Of a DNA stretch of 64,000 nucleotides, positions 13,828 through 26,978 are shown piece after piece. The number at the start of each line of letters is the position of its first letter. Within the stretch, counting starts at the first letter, position 1. Source of the DNA: Brugia malayi (lineage: Eukaryota; Nematoda; Chromadorea; Rhabditida; Onchocercidae); the NCBI RefSeq assembly GCF_000002995.4, contig NW_025062479.1:11947721-12011720 (forward strand). Reading direction: 5' to 3'. Below the pieces are notes generated by a model. That model had not been told where the DNA came from. It did no database searches and saw nothing but the letters and a program-made list of their open reading frames with translations. A program made the translations under genes and the position numbers.

Positions 13828-16800
13828 ATGAATTTTCAAATTAGACTAGAACTTCGTTTTTCTTTCTTTTTACCGTGGATTGATATTTTCCAGAATTCTA
13901 TCCCAAAGCCACCGGTGCCTGCACTGGAACATACCCTCAAACGATACTTAGAATATGCATCAGTGGTGGCTAACAATGACAAAGCGAAGATATCACGTAC
14001 TGAAAAAGCAGTTGCTGAATTTAGAAATATTGGAGAAAGATTACAAGAAAAACTCGAAAAAATAGCAAATGAAGAAGATAATTGGGTAAGTCCAAGGAAA
14101 GTTTCTGATAGAGAGAAATTTCTCTACTTTAATTTTAACAATTAAAGTGCTAATGGGAACTCTCGTGGTGAATCTGACATAATATAAAAGGTCAGTCGAT
14201 TGTATTTTTGGTTGTTGCAAAAGTCCATAAAATCTAAAATGACGAAAGAGCCCATCAAATCCTCGATATTTTGAGAATGATTAAGAAGACTAAATAACTT
14301 TTTGTTTAGCCACTCTTCTTTTTTTCTTTAAAAATTAAAAAAGAAATTTAACTTCTAAAAAATTAAAAAAAAAATTTTTTTAATTAGAAACAGTTAGGTA
14401 TTTTTTAGATCAATCAATTCTGGTTACCACAAATGTACTTAAAAGTGAGACTTCCATTACCAGTAAATTCTAATCCAGCTTATATTTTTCCCCAGCAGAA
14501 TTTCAACAGTTTGGACGAACAGTTGAGGTAATTTTAGACGCATCTGAAATTATCCCAGTTAGAAGCTATGTAATTTTTTCAATTTCAATAAAATTTTGAT
14601 TCTTTTTTTTTTTCAGTTACATATCTTCACTTATTCGTGGATTTTGTGATTATAAAGACTTGATCGACAGGTAAGAAGAATATGCGTAATTTTTCCGAAA
14701 TTTTCGCAATTCTTCCCAGAGTAATTAACTCTGTTCATTAATCTTAGAATTAATTTTAGACATTGTTTACCTAAGGGAAATTATTCCCCAAGAAATTAAG
14801 CATAAACATGAATTATTGATTGGTATCGAGCTAAGTAGCTTTCGTTATTAAATATGAGGAATAGTAATTACTTTGAATGCAATATTAGACCGTTATTTTT
14901 AGACAGGCTTTAGAAGCCTAAAATATACATTGGCTACCTGACGAGATGCTTATATTCAGGTAGGTTGTTAGGAATGCAAGAATAGTTAGCATCAAAAGCA
15001 TGACTGCCCAATAATCCCCCATATTTTTCTTGTTCAACTTATCAACTGATCGAATAAAAATTTAGGATGGAAAAAATCTAATAACAATAATAATAGTAAT
15101 AAATAATAATAGCAACGATAACAATAACTACCATTGCGATAAGGGAGCTTGTAATACTTTATTTATGAATGGAAATTTCCAAAGTTTAAGCATTAAGGAA
15201 AGAGATGGACATTTTAACTTGAAATTAGCTTACCTGAAAGAAGAAGATAAGAGGAAGTTTGCAGGAAACTGATTTCGCGAGAGGTTTCAACAGGTCGTGA
15301 TAAAGTACAAATGTGTATGGAACAATACGATCGAATGTTTCGTTGTTATCGTGAGCCATGTACTCCGGTAGACATTCTGCATTACAAGCCGACTGATCAA
15401 GGAATCAATTGCAAGGAACATATACTTGTGATGTGCAATAATCAGGCAGATTTACGCAACAATTACTTTTTTCATTGCTCAATTAATGAAAAACTTGAAA
15501 AATGAATAAAAAAGAGAAAAATAAAAACACTAGGAATTAAATAACAATATTTTCTGCCAAGTCAAAATCTGTCCAAGTTTTGTTATTCGATTTCATTTCA
15601 TTCTTGATCCAAATAGATTAGATTTTGTCCCTAATTGATGCGAAGGTCATCGATAACAGACATGCTTCCCGCGATTTTGGCTATAGCCAAATTCTTCCTG
15701 TTTATGTTACGGATGAGAGCTCTTAAAGAACTGCTGTTTGAATTCAAGAATCATTGACATGCAACTATGGAAATGTATTGCTTTTCAAGTAAAAATAATA
15801 CATCCATGTACAGACATTTGTTGTATTCACTCGGCTTAACGGTGTTCTACTGTCACAAGCCGAAATAACGAAGCAACTGGAAAAGGTGATTGAAATGAGC
15901 AGAAGTGACGATAAGATGAAGGATGTTATTATAGCTGGTGGTAGTGCAGGTGATCGTGATGATGCTGCTAAATTTTGGAGTTTAATGAAAGAAGGTTTGA
16001 TAATAAAGATTATTCGAATGCCGAAATTCGCAAAAAGCTATAATTGTATGCAAAATTAGTGCCAATTTCCATCCACTTTGCTTTTGATTTGAAATGTCGC
16101 AAATTGAAAGATATGCGATTTTTTAGTAGGTATTTTAATGAATATTTAGATAAACAGAATCTGGAAGCATTAAATTGGATTCAATCTGCTTCATTTGGGG
16201 TTTGCATCGATACTCGTAGCGAGATAAAATGGTCTGAAAACTATGAAAATAATCTGGCATCTCGTGGAATGTATTTATTACATGGTTTTGGAAGCAAGTC
16301 AATAGGTTTGAATCGATGGTATGACATGACGATACAGGTAAGGATCGTCCCTCAGTTCAAAATGTATTTCAGCTGCCGAAATATTTTTGATTTCAGTTTT
16401 TGAAGCTGAAAAGGTAATTTTGTGCAAAATAATGATCATTAAACTGATTAATAATAATCGGTTGTGTGGTGTAACATTCTCAAAACCCAATAATCAGCAC
16501 ATTTTTAATTTTCTGACCTTAAAAATTTCCTCTAAATTTTATAAACTATTCAAAAAGCTTTTTGAATAGATTATTGTTGCGAGTGACGGTACAAATGGAT
16601 TGTGCATTGAACATTCAGTTGCTGAAGGAATTGTACTCATAAACTTGGTGGAATATGTTATGCAATTTATAAAGCGGAACAAGGGACAGCAAATGGTGTG
16701 TTAAATTGATATTCAAATGCTAAATATCTCGCCGCATTTGAGCTTATTTCTTCGTTTTAAATTCAATTTTATTTTTTTTTCTTTTTTTGCAAAGCAATTC

Positions 16801-18464
16801 CATCTTTATAATCTAGCATTGCCGGATGTGTGGGATGTTCTTTGTTTTATTGTATGCTTTAATTTAAAATATTTTTGATAAAAGAAATTTTCCAGTGGGA
16901 TAATGCGAAGAGCATAACACCACTGCATCTTCGCTGGACTGTATCGTCAGATGCCAGATCAATTCTACAAAAACAAATTGAAGTCTTCGATGAGTGAGTA
17001 AACTTTCTTATAATTATAAAGTTGATTTGAAACAAAAAAAGGAAGCTAAGTTGAAAAATTGGGAAATAAATCAAAGTTCAAAATTGTTGTAGTGGAAAGC
17101 GATACTTGATTTGTAATCTTATATTAATATTTCTGTCCAGATAACTATAAGCAAGCATATCGAATCTAAAAATGATCTGTGCATCTTGCGATTATAGAAA
17201 ATGGTGCTTAGTATTTACATTAATCTTTGTAACTTGCGCTTGAACATCTTAAATTTATCTTTTTTTTTTGTAGCTTGGCGAATGACTTGGACTTGCAAGT
17301 GTTAATTTTTGACGGATTTGGAAAAGAATTCATAAAATCATGCAATATCAGTCCGGATGGTTTTGTTCAACTGGTAATGCAACTTGCTTATTACAAGTTT
17401 GTTTTGATGAATTAATTCATTTCAGAATGCTTGTTTCAATCACATATTTACATATTTTATTAATAAATATATGCAAGACATACTCACGTCTTTACGTTCT
17501 ATGAAATGTTGCTTAAATAGAAATCTTCCCGGAAAATTCCACGAATTCGAGAATAAATTTTACGTTTTGCATGTAGATTACACGGACACTTAGTATCTAC
17601 GTACGAAAGTGCGTCCATCCGACGATTTCGTTATGGTCGTGTAGATAATATTCGTGCTGCAACACCGGAAGCATTACGATGGGTAGAAGCAATGCAGATG
17701 AAAAATAAAACACGAGTATGTACTTGAATTTAAAACTGACTTTTAAGCTTATTTCGTGAAAATTTAAGACTGCAAATTACACTTAAAAAATGACTGCATT
17801 AGTATTTCCGAAAACATGAAGTTTTTCAATAATGCAAAAGATATATTTCAGGATGAGAAACAAAAACTTTTTGTGGGAGCAGTGAAGAGACAAGCAGAAA
17901 TTACACTTGAGGTACGCTGCTTACTGAACTTACCAATTGTGATAGAGAATATGCACCATTCCTGATTCATCCCTAAATTCAAATAAACTTCAATTTTACA
18001 ATTATAAATTCTTAAAAGTTTTGCAGAATGTAACTGGTCATGGTATCGATAATCATTTATGCGCTCTTCACTCTCTTGCCACGGAGGAAGTGAAAGAAGG
18101 TTCGATGCAGAAAATGCCAGATATCTTTCTGGACCCGACATGGATAGAAACCATGCGATTTCCACTATCAACAAGCCAGGTTTGTTTTTAAGTGTGTGTG
18201 GATGCTTTTTTTTTTTTTTTTTGTTGTTATAAACAGCATAGAATAGAAGAATTGCAGGTAACAACCACTGCCTCAATTAGCGACACATATCTTTGTTATG
18301 GACCGGTCGTTAAGGATGGCTATGGTTGTTCATACAACATTCAACCACATTCAATCATCTTTGCGCCATCCTCATTTAAAAGTTGTCTTACAACAAATTC
18401 TCAACACTTTAAGAAATCATTGGTTGATTCATTATATGATATCCAAGCACTAATTACGCAGTGA
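13828..18464 (+). CDS. cha-1: Choline O-acetyltransferase
   Basis: The enzyme makes acetylcholine from choline and acetyl-CoA in cholinergic neurons. Thirteen exons join in phase: 13828-14085, 14409-14527, 14617-14670, 15265-15445, 15814-15994, 16150-16337, 16570-16695, 16896-16993, 17274-17396, 17577-17715, 17852-17911, 18027-18179 and 18258-18464. The product is 628 residues; C. elegans CHA-1 is about the same length. Choline/carnitine acyltransferase hallmarks are visible: catalytic His in CIEHSVAEG (codon at 16612-16614), the STSQ substrate motif at the end of exon 12, and YGPVV in exon 13. The first exon is the least certain part. An acceptor at 13813 followed by ATG at 13828 gives the expected length, but a second acceptor (TTTCCAG, ending 13893) could instead join an unseen upstream coding exon. 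The fourth intron appears to use a GC donor at 15446. Identification is firm. Confidence 0.95.
16546..16569. repeat. 24-bp perfect palindrome at the cha-1 exon 7 acceptor
   Basis: CTATTCAAAAAG is followed immediately by its exact reverse complement. The final AG of the palindrome is the splice acceptor for the exon that encodes the catalytic His. In RNA the polypyrimidine tract could pair with the bases just upstream. Confidence 0.9.
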
Positions 18465-19931
18465 ACAATTATCAGCATAATTTTAAATGAGAAATGAGTG
18501 ATATGTTTGATTACTTTACGTCTTGAATTACTTTAGAGTACGTTTTGCACTTTAAATGATCAAGTAGTAGAAAAACTTAGAACCACCTAAATCTAAGGGT
18601 AATATCGTGGAGCAACAAGTAGTTTGGAAAAAATAGGAACTTTTAACTAGTTTGAAATATGTTGAAATTTTCAAGCGTCGTGCACGACATTTGCATAGTT
18701 ATAAAACAAGATTATCCAATATAAAAAAAAAAAAAACGGCAATTTTTGCTACTTATCCGTTTATCTGATTTATGGAATTGAAATTTTAAAAAAGTTGGCA
18801 TATTATTTAGGTATTATTTATATTATTATATTTTTTGCACGTTACTTATATTACAGTTTGTCAAACTCAGTAAGTTGCAATGTTTATTTCTTGTGTATAG
18901 CATAGTAGTTCTTCGACCTTAGAACTGAAATTACGGATTCCTTTCCTTGATTGAGTTTAATTTAAACCTTATTCATTTTAGTAGACATGTATAATAAGTC
19001 AATAATATTTTTGTTGAGCGATAATCTTATGTGGGCATAATTTGCTCATTGTGACAATGATAAATAGCTATTATCAATGCAAAATTTAATATTTGCGCAA
19101 TTTTTTAGTTCCGAAATTTTATTCTAATTTATATTTATTCAGATTGTACATCATTGCTAGCTGTAGTTAATCGATAGAAGTATGCGAACGATGTATGATA
19201 TTATCGATTATTTAATTAATCAATTAGTAGAGCAATTGAAATATCACCATCTATAGTTTGATAATAATGAATAAATGACTCAACAAATTTCATATCAGTT
19301 ACACCATATTAAATGGTAATGCTGTAATCAGTTAAGTGAATTTCGAAGACGGCCCATGCACAAACCACCTTGTCCAGTTTACAGCAATGGCATACTTTAA
19401 AGGTAATACTTTGAACACTTTGAAACACAAGTGTTTGTTGGTTAGTCTTTGTTAAGAGAGGTGGAACAAACAGATTTAAATAATTACATAACTGTAGTCT
19501 TATGGATATTCTATGTCTTTTGATGGAATACCTTTTGCTATTTTTATTCATTCACTTGCATCTAGTATTAATCACATAGTTGACTGGAAGCTATCGTTGT
19601 AACGAGTTCAAATTTTAAATTACTTTGCGGTAATTGTCTTTCTTCGTCCAGTTCTAATAACTTCATTTGTGGCAGTTGAATTTTCGAAACATTGTCATCT
19701 TTCCTATTTTCTGGAATAAAATTCTATCTCATCATTTAAACGAAAATTTGATTTTTGTAACTTCTGCAATCAATTAAATAAAATTTGATGCATTAAATAT
19801 GATATTTCAGTTTACATACAGTGGTTCTACGAGTTCACGCATGAAGCTGGAACGAGCTAAATACCTAAATCAGCTCTGAAAAATATTTTTTCTCATTCAT
19901 ATATCTGATATCCATGACCTGACGATATTTT
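18465..19931. other. Intergenic gap between convergent genes
   Basis: AT-rich DNA between the stop codons of cha-1 (+) and the 757-residue gene (-); it should contain both 3' UTRs. No further coding signal is seen. Confidence 0.6.
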
Positions 19932-22900
19932 TTATATATTATATAAAGATCCTGAATATAGAAATGTTCTACCTTTTACTTGTTTGATCACTGGAGTAAG
20001 CGACAAGAGAAAATTTTTTTGTTTAACAGGTAGCAGTTTCAACCATACTGGTAAAGGTGAAGGAGTCGTGATCGCACATAGCGAATCTGATGCAACTGGA
20101 AATGGCAATGAAGCGTTTGGTGCTGGCGCTGATATATTAACCGCAGTCGTATTACGAACAGTAGGCGGAGGTGACAGCAAATCGAAATTTAGCTTTCCTA
20201 TTTCTAAATGGCATTCCGGTTCATGATTTGAATCGAGTGAGTAACGATCATCATTGACCAACTTGCACTGTTCAATGAGTGATGTTTCGAGATTCTGGCT
20301 TGCTGGACTGCTAAAGTCAGAGGATGACATCTTATTATCTCCGTTGTTGTTTGTGGCATTTTCAATAAATGTTTTTGGCCTGTTGTTGAGTAAAGTCTTC
20401 ACATATGATGAGGCACTCTTCAGCTCCTGCTCGACTTCATCGATCATAACGTTCACTTTCTGCATTGCACTATCAAGTTTCCTCCAAGAATCCATTCTTT
20501 CAGTGTCTGATATATTCCTGGTTCTTAAATAGCGTGTAACCGTTGGAAAAGAACGTGACGTGATTGCAATAGGACACTGAGCACAAGGTCGAGTATCAAA
20601 CAATGAATGATGGCACATCCTTGATGCGAATTCGATTCTCGGTGTAGACGCAGCAATACCTGGAGTAGTAGCAACATGAACAAATTCGGAAGGACACAGC
20701 TTCAGATTCATTGCTAAAAGCCCTTCGTCAGCGACATATGTTGGATACGACCAACAACGTGCTATGTATTCCGCCCTTATTAATATCCCATGAGACACCT
20801 GAAATTAAGTTGATAACTTTTAGCATCTGAAATTTATCTAAGGAAACGGTATAAATGTCATATTTGCTGTCATTGCTGAAAAAAAGTTTGATGAGTATGA
20901 AGAAGTAAAAAGCTCAAAATAAGTAAAAAAGAGAATAAATTATGATGATCCAGTTTTTGAGCTACAAAATGTTTGCCTTGCAACAAACTAACATTTATAA
21001 AATTGGAAATTAAAAATGAGGTCTAAAAGTTAACTATAATAACCTTTGTTCTAACTACATTCATTTGTTGATCTTGCTGTATTTTAGTTCTTCGTACATC
21101 TTTTCGAAGTATCTGCAATAATTAATGATAACAGTAAATTAAAATGAATTTAAGAAAAGGTTAGTGTGATATTTGGTTTGAAATCAAATTTTAAATTTGT
21201 GCATAAAAATTAATTTTATTATATAAAAATACAGTAGCAGAATTCGCAGCCAACAATCAATTGACAGAATCAACGAACCACTTCTTTGAGCAGATGGTTT
21301 CGCCAGCAAGTAATATTTTCGGGGCAAAATTCTCTCATGTGCACGAATGGTGAACGAAATGTCGATAAATAATCAAAGAAATGGTTTAATTGCGCAAAAT
21401 CACTCTGATCAGCTTCCTTCATCCATCTGAAATTTGAAAAGAATTACTTGTAATATCACTAAAAGATATGATGATGCAAAAGCAAATTAGTATTCCTTTG
21501 AAACTTATTTTGACTAAGGTTCAACAGCACGAAATTCCGAGACTTGAACTAGTTATGTTCAATTAACAATTGATAGTGAAGAGACAACATAAGACAATGT
21601 AATGATGGTATGATGAGTGATGGTGATATTTCCTCCCAATTATTTCTTATGGTCTTTTCTATTAATTTGATCCATTAATTTTCTTTCTTTTGCTTTCCTG
21701 TTTGAAAAATACTAGAAAACTCTTGCAGATTTCAACACTAAAATACTTAATGGATTATACAAATGATATGCAATTAATCATTATGGTAAGTGATGAACAC
21801 AACAAGGCAAAAAATATATGTAATGTCAAAGATCGTTTAATAAAAAATGAAGATTTTAACGATAAGATTTATATTTGTGAGATTGATATGCATTTATTCT
21901 GTCGATCATACTTGACTAACAAAGCATTAACATCGTTGTCTCCTGCTTCATCCAGTAAGTTATAATATTTAGTAGTTGCGTTTTTCATTTGGTTCTGAAA
22001 AAAATTATAAAAAAATGGATTACAAAACAATTTCATAACCAACAAACGTCATAAGTTGTACTGAATTTGTTCCATGAAAAATGTTTAATCAACGAAATAT
22101 TCCTTAAAATTTCTAGAAATTTAAAAGCTTCTTACGCGAGAAACGCAGTCACATCGGTGTTCTATCGAAGCGGCGTCACGTGTTATAAGGCGCAATATAA
22201 TGAGAATAAATTTCAAGAAACCACGAATCCAAAAAGAAATTGATTTTGATAGAGGTTTTTCATAATGATTCTGTCTCGGGAATTTTCTGTCAAAATACTA
22301 TACCACGAATATTTTCACATATAGTTTCGCTTCAAATGCTTTAAATTTTTAAATAATAGCCCTTCTTACTTAAACGACGAATACAGTAAAGGTAAAGAAG
22401 GCATTTATTATCATCCAGACACCATATATCCCTGGAGACGGTTTCAAAGTTAAAGGACTATGAAAATTCTTGAAGGATTAATTAGTGTTAGCTGTTATTT
22501 AGTTTTTATTTATTACTTAAGCATACAAATTACGTCAGAATAAAATTTTTAAGCCATCAATTTTTCGGCAATAATAATGTGAATTTCTTACTTCACATTT
22601 GCCGTTTATTTCCAAGAAATTCCAGCAAAAGTATTCTTTACAAATCAGTAGCACGTTAGCGTCAGATAACAAACGTGCGTAAGCTTGAATAAGAATCCAC
22701 AAACGAATGTAGCAATATTGCTCTTTGCCGAAACCAATAAAAGTTGTACACATATAAACAGGTGGTCGAGGTAGCTGTAAAATCAATACATATAATTGGA
22801 TCTATTAATTAATTTGTGCCTCGAATTAATCCTGAACTTTACTTCGAGTATGTTAGGAATTTTTTGTTAAATGTCCTACCGATATATTAGTATTCACAAA

Positions 22901-24541
22901 TAATGGCATCATCTCATATATACTGCACATTTTGACCAATATCCGATCAAGTAGAAAATTTACTGCATTTGTCTCTGCGATTGCATCCATTTGAAGCAAT
23001 GAATCGATTAATTTATCCCATGAAAACTGCATATTTCGCATGCTTCCATATTCTGTTGTCTCTTTCAAGCTATCCAGTTCATTAAAAGCCATTTCAATGC
23101 GTCCTTCACAAAAAATTTGCAGAAACTTAAGCCTGAAACTTTGCAGAAACTTCAATAGCATAGCATTTACTAAAAAAATGATTAAAAGCAAGTAGATTTT
23201 TTTTTTTTTTTTTGAAGTAGCTGTTTTTCAGGGTAGAAAAGCTATCTAACTTTCAATAATTTCAGCTCTAACTGTTTAGGCACTCATTATCATTTCTTCG
23301 TTGATTTAGTAAGATTATACGGCTCTCATTCTGCCAACATTACATCATACTGTTTGTTGAATTATTAATTATGCATAAATAGCTATTGCGCGACTGATGG
23401 CATTAAGTAAATGAACGAAGAGATTGATCCGTGCCTGTATCTATTTTCACAATATAGCTGTAAGTTTCTTCAGTGAAAGTGATTTTCAGATGTGATTATC
23501 GGGAATATTGGTATAAGTTTAAGTGGTATTCATAGAAAGTTTCATTGCATTCAAATGGTAATGAATTTATATATTTAAACAAGTGAGCACTAAGATACTA
23601 TGGTGTGAAATGTACTGCAATGATAAACCCTGATAACTGTTCCTCCAAAAAGCGTAGCATTGCTTGTGATTTAAGGTCACGAAATTGATCGCAATAATAA
23701 ATAGCTTCAATGTGATGACCACAAGCCCACAAAAGCACTGGTGGTGTTCGTTCGTCGCATATAGTTGATACTGTTTTTGCAATGTCAACTCGTTTCAGCA
23801 GAACAGCTTTATTCAAGTTTACCTCTGCAAATACTTTACTGTAACACTTTAAAATAACCATTAAAACCTCTTTAAAATGGAACTAATTTATAAAAAAGCA
23901 GTGAAAACACATTTGGATGCTCCACTTGGATTGCATAAAAAAATTTGCACTTGGATTACATAAAAAAAAAAAAAAATTTTATAGAAAGTCTTCATTTTAT
24001 GTAAAGTAATTATTGAAAAAGCTGAGGTTCGATACCTGATGATGATTTTGGCCATTCATAAAGTGAAGGAAGTGAACCTGGGTTTCTTGGTGCAAGTAAC
24101 GGAAAGCCAAGGTAATATGCTGCAGTTAGCCGAGCGAAATCAATTGATCTCTCCGAAAATGGATCGTTTCGGAAAACTTCCCACAAATTTTCGAGATGAA
24201 TGGAAATAGAAGTACAATTATCTTTAGGTACCGACATCAGGCCATAACGCTGATCCTGAAAAAAAAAATGTTTTTTGAATTTTTACCAGTTTTTGGCTTA
24301 AGCCAGCGTATAATAAATGATCTAAAATTTGGCAGCACAAAATCTTCACTATTTTTGTTCTGCTATAGGAAAGTGAACGCTTTAAATCATTAAGAGATTG
24401 GAGAATAGAGAAATTTGCATAAATTAAATGGAAATTTTCAAAAATAATAAGTAAAGAAGTAGGTATGTGTACAAAAGAGGGAAATGCATTTGGACTGCAA
24501 AATTTAATTGCATGCATGCGTATTGCGCAGCGGACAAGCAT
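19932..24541 (-). CDS. Unrecognised large protein, about 757 residues, nine exons
   Basis: I do not recognise the family. Nine exons join in consistent phase: 24541-24287, 24255-24036, 23824-23629, 23132-22880, 22774-22592, 21994-21912, 21426-21279, 21112-21044 and 20798-19932, giving 757 residues. An acceptor-like TTTATAG lies about 65 bases before the ATG and would suit trans-splicing. Roughly the first 550 residues are rich in Leu, aromatic and charged residues without long hydrophobic runs, suggesting an alpha-helical soluble protein. A Cys/His patch is visible in the last exon (RMCHHSLFDTRPCAQCPI), which could bind metal, although spacing fits no class I can name. The C-terminal 200 residues are Ser/Thr/Pro/Asn-rich and probably disordered, with a possible coiled coil around DSAMQKVNVMIDEVEQELKS. 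Exon 1 and the exon 3-4 junction are the least certain. Confidence 0.7.
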
Positions 24542-26978
24542 ATTTAGCTCATGCTATTTGCTTCCTCCCCTAACAACGGACCTTTCGCTTTCCCGATTCT
24601 ATAAATTATTTTCGTTATTGCTTTTCCAACCAGTCAAATGTAATAACTAAAATTGTAAATAATTAATGCTGAACTGTTAATTGCAAACAAAAAGAGATCC
24701 AAATAAGTTGGAAGATTATACTGAAATTAATGAAATTTAAATTCAAATCAGTTTTATATTTCCTGAACAGAAATCGAACTGTTATGATAGTAATAATGTA
24801 GTTTTGTTTGGGTCAAAAAAATTTTAAGCTAATATATATTAAAAATTACATGACTCATGCCACAAAGTGCATCATAACTCAAAATTCTAGAAAATTTATA
24901 GTTACATGCTTCTTAAATTCATTTTTCATGAAAATTTAAATTTCTTTTTATTTTACAAGATATTAATTTAATCCTCCAAAAGTTCATTATTTATAATGAA
25001 TTTGCGATGGAGTACGTGTTCAAAATTGCTTTACATATATAGTGTTAAAATTGTTATATTATTATGTTTCTAACAATCATCTGATCGTTTCTTTTTATTC
25101 GTTTCCAAAAGTTTATGATAAAGTCAAACATGTTGGAATTAAATGGTAACAAGTTTTTATGTTAAGTGAAATTATATAGCCAGGAATTCGATTTATTTTA
25201 GAAGCTACTTATTTGTTGAAGTTTTAAAAAAGTTATAGGAAGATTGTTGGTATGGTCATTGTCAATTCAAATACAGCTATATTTTTGAACCAAAGGTATA
25301 AGCCATTATTATTATGGATACAGAATAGATCAGTTACTTGGATGACCTTTCAAGATGATATTATTTAGCTAATATAAGTGTGTAATTGGTCACAGTTGGA
25401 GAGAAAATGGAAGGATAGAGAAAGGAGGATCAAGTATAAATATGATGAAACGGATCAGTTTACAATGAAAGCAACAACCGGCAGCATGACCTCCTCTTAT
25501 CTCAGTCAAGAAAGAAGTTGGTGATCATTGTTGAATGGTACTTAGTCCTTATCTACGGATAAAACATATACCGAAAACAAGGTTCAGCTGAGAGGAGGTA
25601 CAAGACAGATGAGACTAGCAAAACTAGAATGAATACTCGTAGTCGTTTTCGATGAATTCTACTGAGCACATTGAAAGGGACTAGCTTTCAATACAAATAC
25701 TCTCCAATGCTATCTTGAAGTACTTTTGAAGTACCGTCAAGTTATCATTAATCTTGGTATCTGCACCAGTGCTCTTCCATCAGATACAATCCAATTCGGA
25801 ATGGTATCTTCAATAACAAGATGGCGATTACTACCAGATACCGTAACTTGTAAATAATTCAATTTTACATTTGTTTAATTTGTTCGCAATTTTTTATGCT
25901 GTACTGTAAGCTTCGCACATCTCATTTTGGTTTCAAACTGATGGCTGCATGAATTAAAAAAAAAAGCGTCCTCAACTGAAACAGCTCAACAGAAACATCT
26001 GAATTACCATTGATTTAGATAATAAATGTGGGATTTCATTCTTTCTTTGCAATACCTTTCCAGGAAAGATTTTTGGATTTATTTCAAATGCAACGAATAC
26101 TTTCAAATTTTGTTCAATGGTTTCTGACCAGAAAAAATCTTAAGCTGCTGATTACTTTTAGTTCTTATAAATCTTATGTTCAATAAAGAAATTTAGCATA
26201 TTTCTGCCTTTGTCTTCAAACTACATAATAAATTTGCCATGTCTGTAAAGTTCTGCAAAACAAATACTTTGAATTGAATGCAGAATGTTTAAGGCCTCGA
26301 TTTTTGCAAAAAAATAATTGAATACTTTTATGAGTCGTGCATGCATAAAAAATATTAAAATTATAATAAGAATCGATATACCATATCGTGGGATTTCTTG
26401 GAATAAATGAAAAGGAAGAATTAAATAGTGAATGCAATGCAAAGTTATTAAATTAGAAATTGATAAAAGAGTGAGATTAGCAGAATGATACTGTAGTGTG
26501 TTGATAACAATTATCAATCGATAACAATATGACAATGCAGTGATAGTGATAATTTTAGTAAAACTTTGAAGTAAAAAGAAGAATCTGAGCTTAAGTAAAG
26601 AAGCAACAGGCATTATACAAGTGTGCTTGTGTATACCAGTCTGTCCGTTTAAATGTTTGCTCTGCTTCTGTACGTCATATATATTTGTGAGCGTATGTCT
26701 GTGTGTACGGTATTATCGATGGTGCAATCAAACTTTCATCAACTCCGCCTTGGTGTATTGATATTTGGAGCTTAATTTGATCCCGCCCTTATAGTAATAA
26801 TTTCTCGATATAACGATGATATTTGGATTCTTAGATCTCTAAAATAGACTGACTATTCAGACTGATTACTTACTATTACTAACTAATTAATATATAATAT
26901 TTCTGCAAGCAAAAAAAAAAATTTATTGCAAATATTGAATAAAATTTAACAATTTCCAATCTCTAGACAAACCGCCCG
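24542..26978. other. Intergenic region between divergent genes
   Basis: This lies between the 5' ends of the 757-residue gene (-) and pha-2 (+) and should hold both promoters. Two overlapping minus-strand open frames near 26.2-26.6 kb are AT-rich and hydrophobic and look like chance. No coding exon is supported. Confidence 0.55.

Noticed and set aside
17848..18276. Minus-strand open frame of 142 codons
   Set aside because: It lies opposite cha-1 exons 11-13 and includes a poly-Lys run from an intron T-tract; it is a shadow frame.
24026..24036. GGTTCGATACC resembles a tRNA B box
   Set aside because: No A box, acceptor stem or anticodon arm can be drawn around it, and it overlaps the donor of an exon in the 757-residue gene.
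26216..26613. Overlapping hydrophobic minus-strand frames of 73 and 130 codons
   Set aside because: AT-rich, no splice signals at sensible places, no domain, and located in the shared 5' region of two divergent genes.
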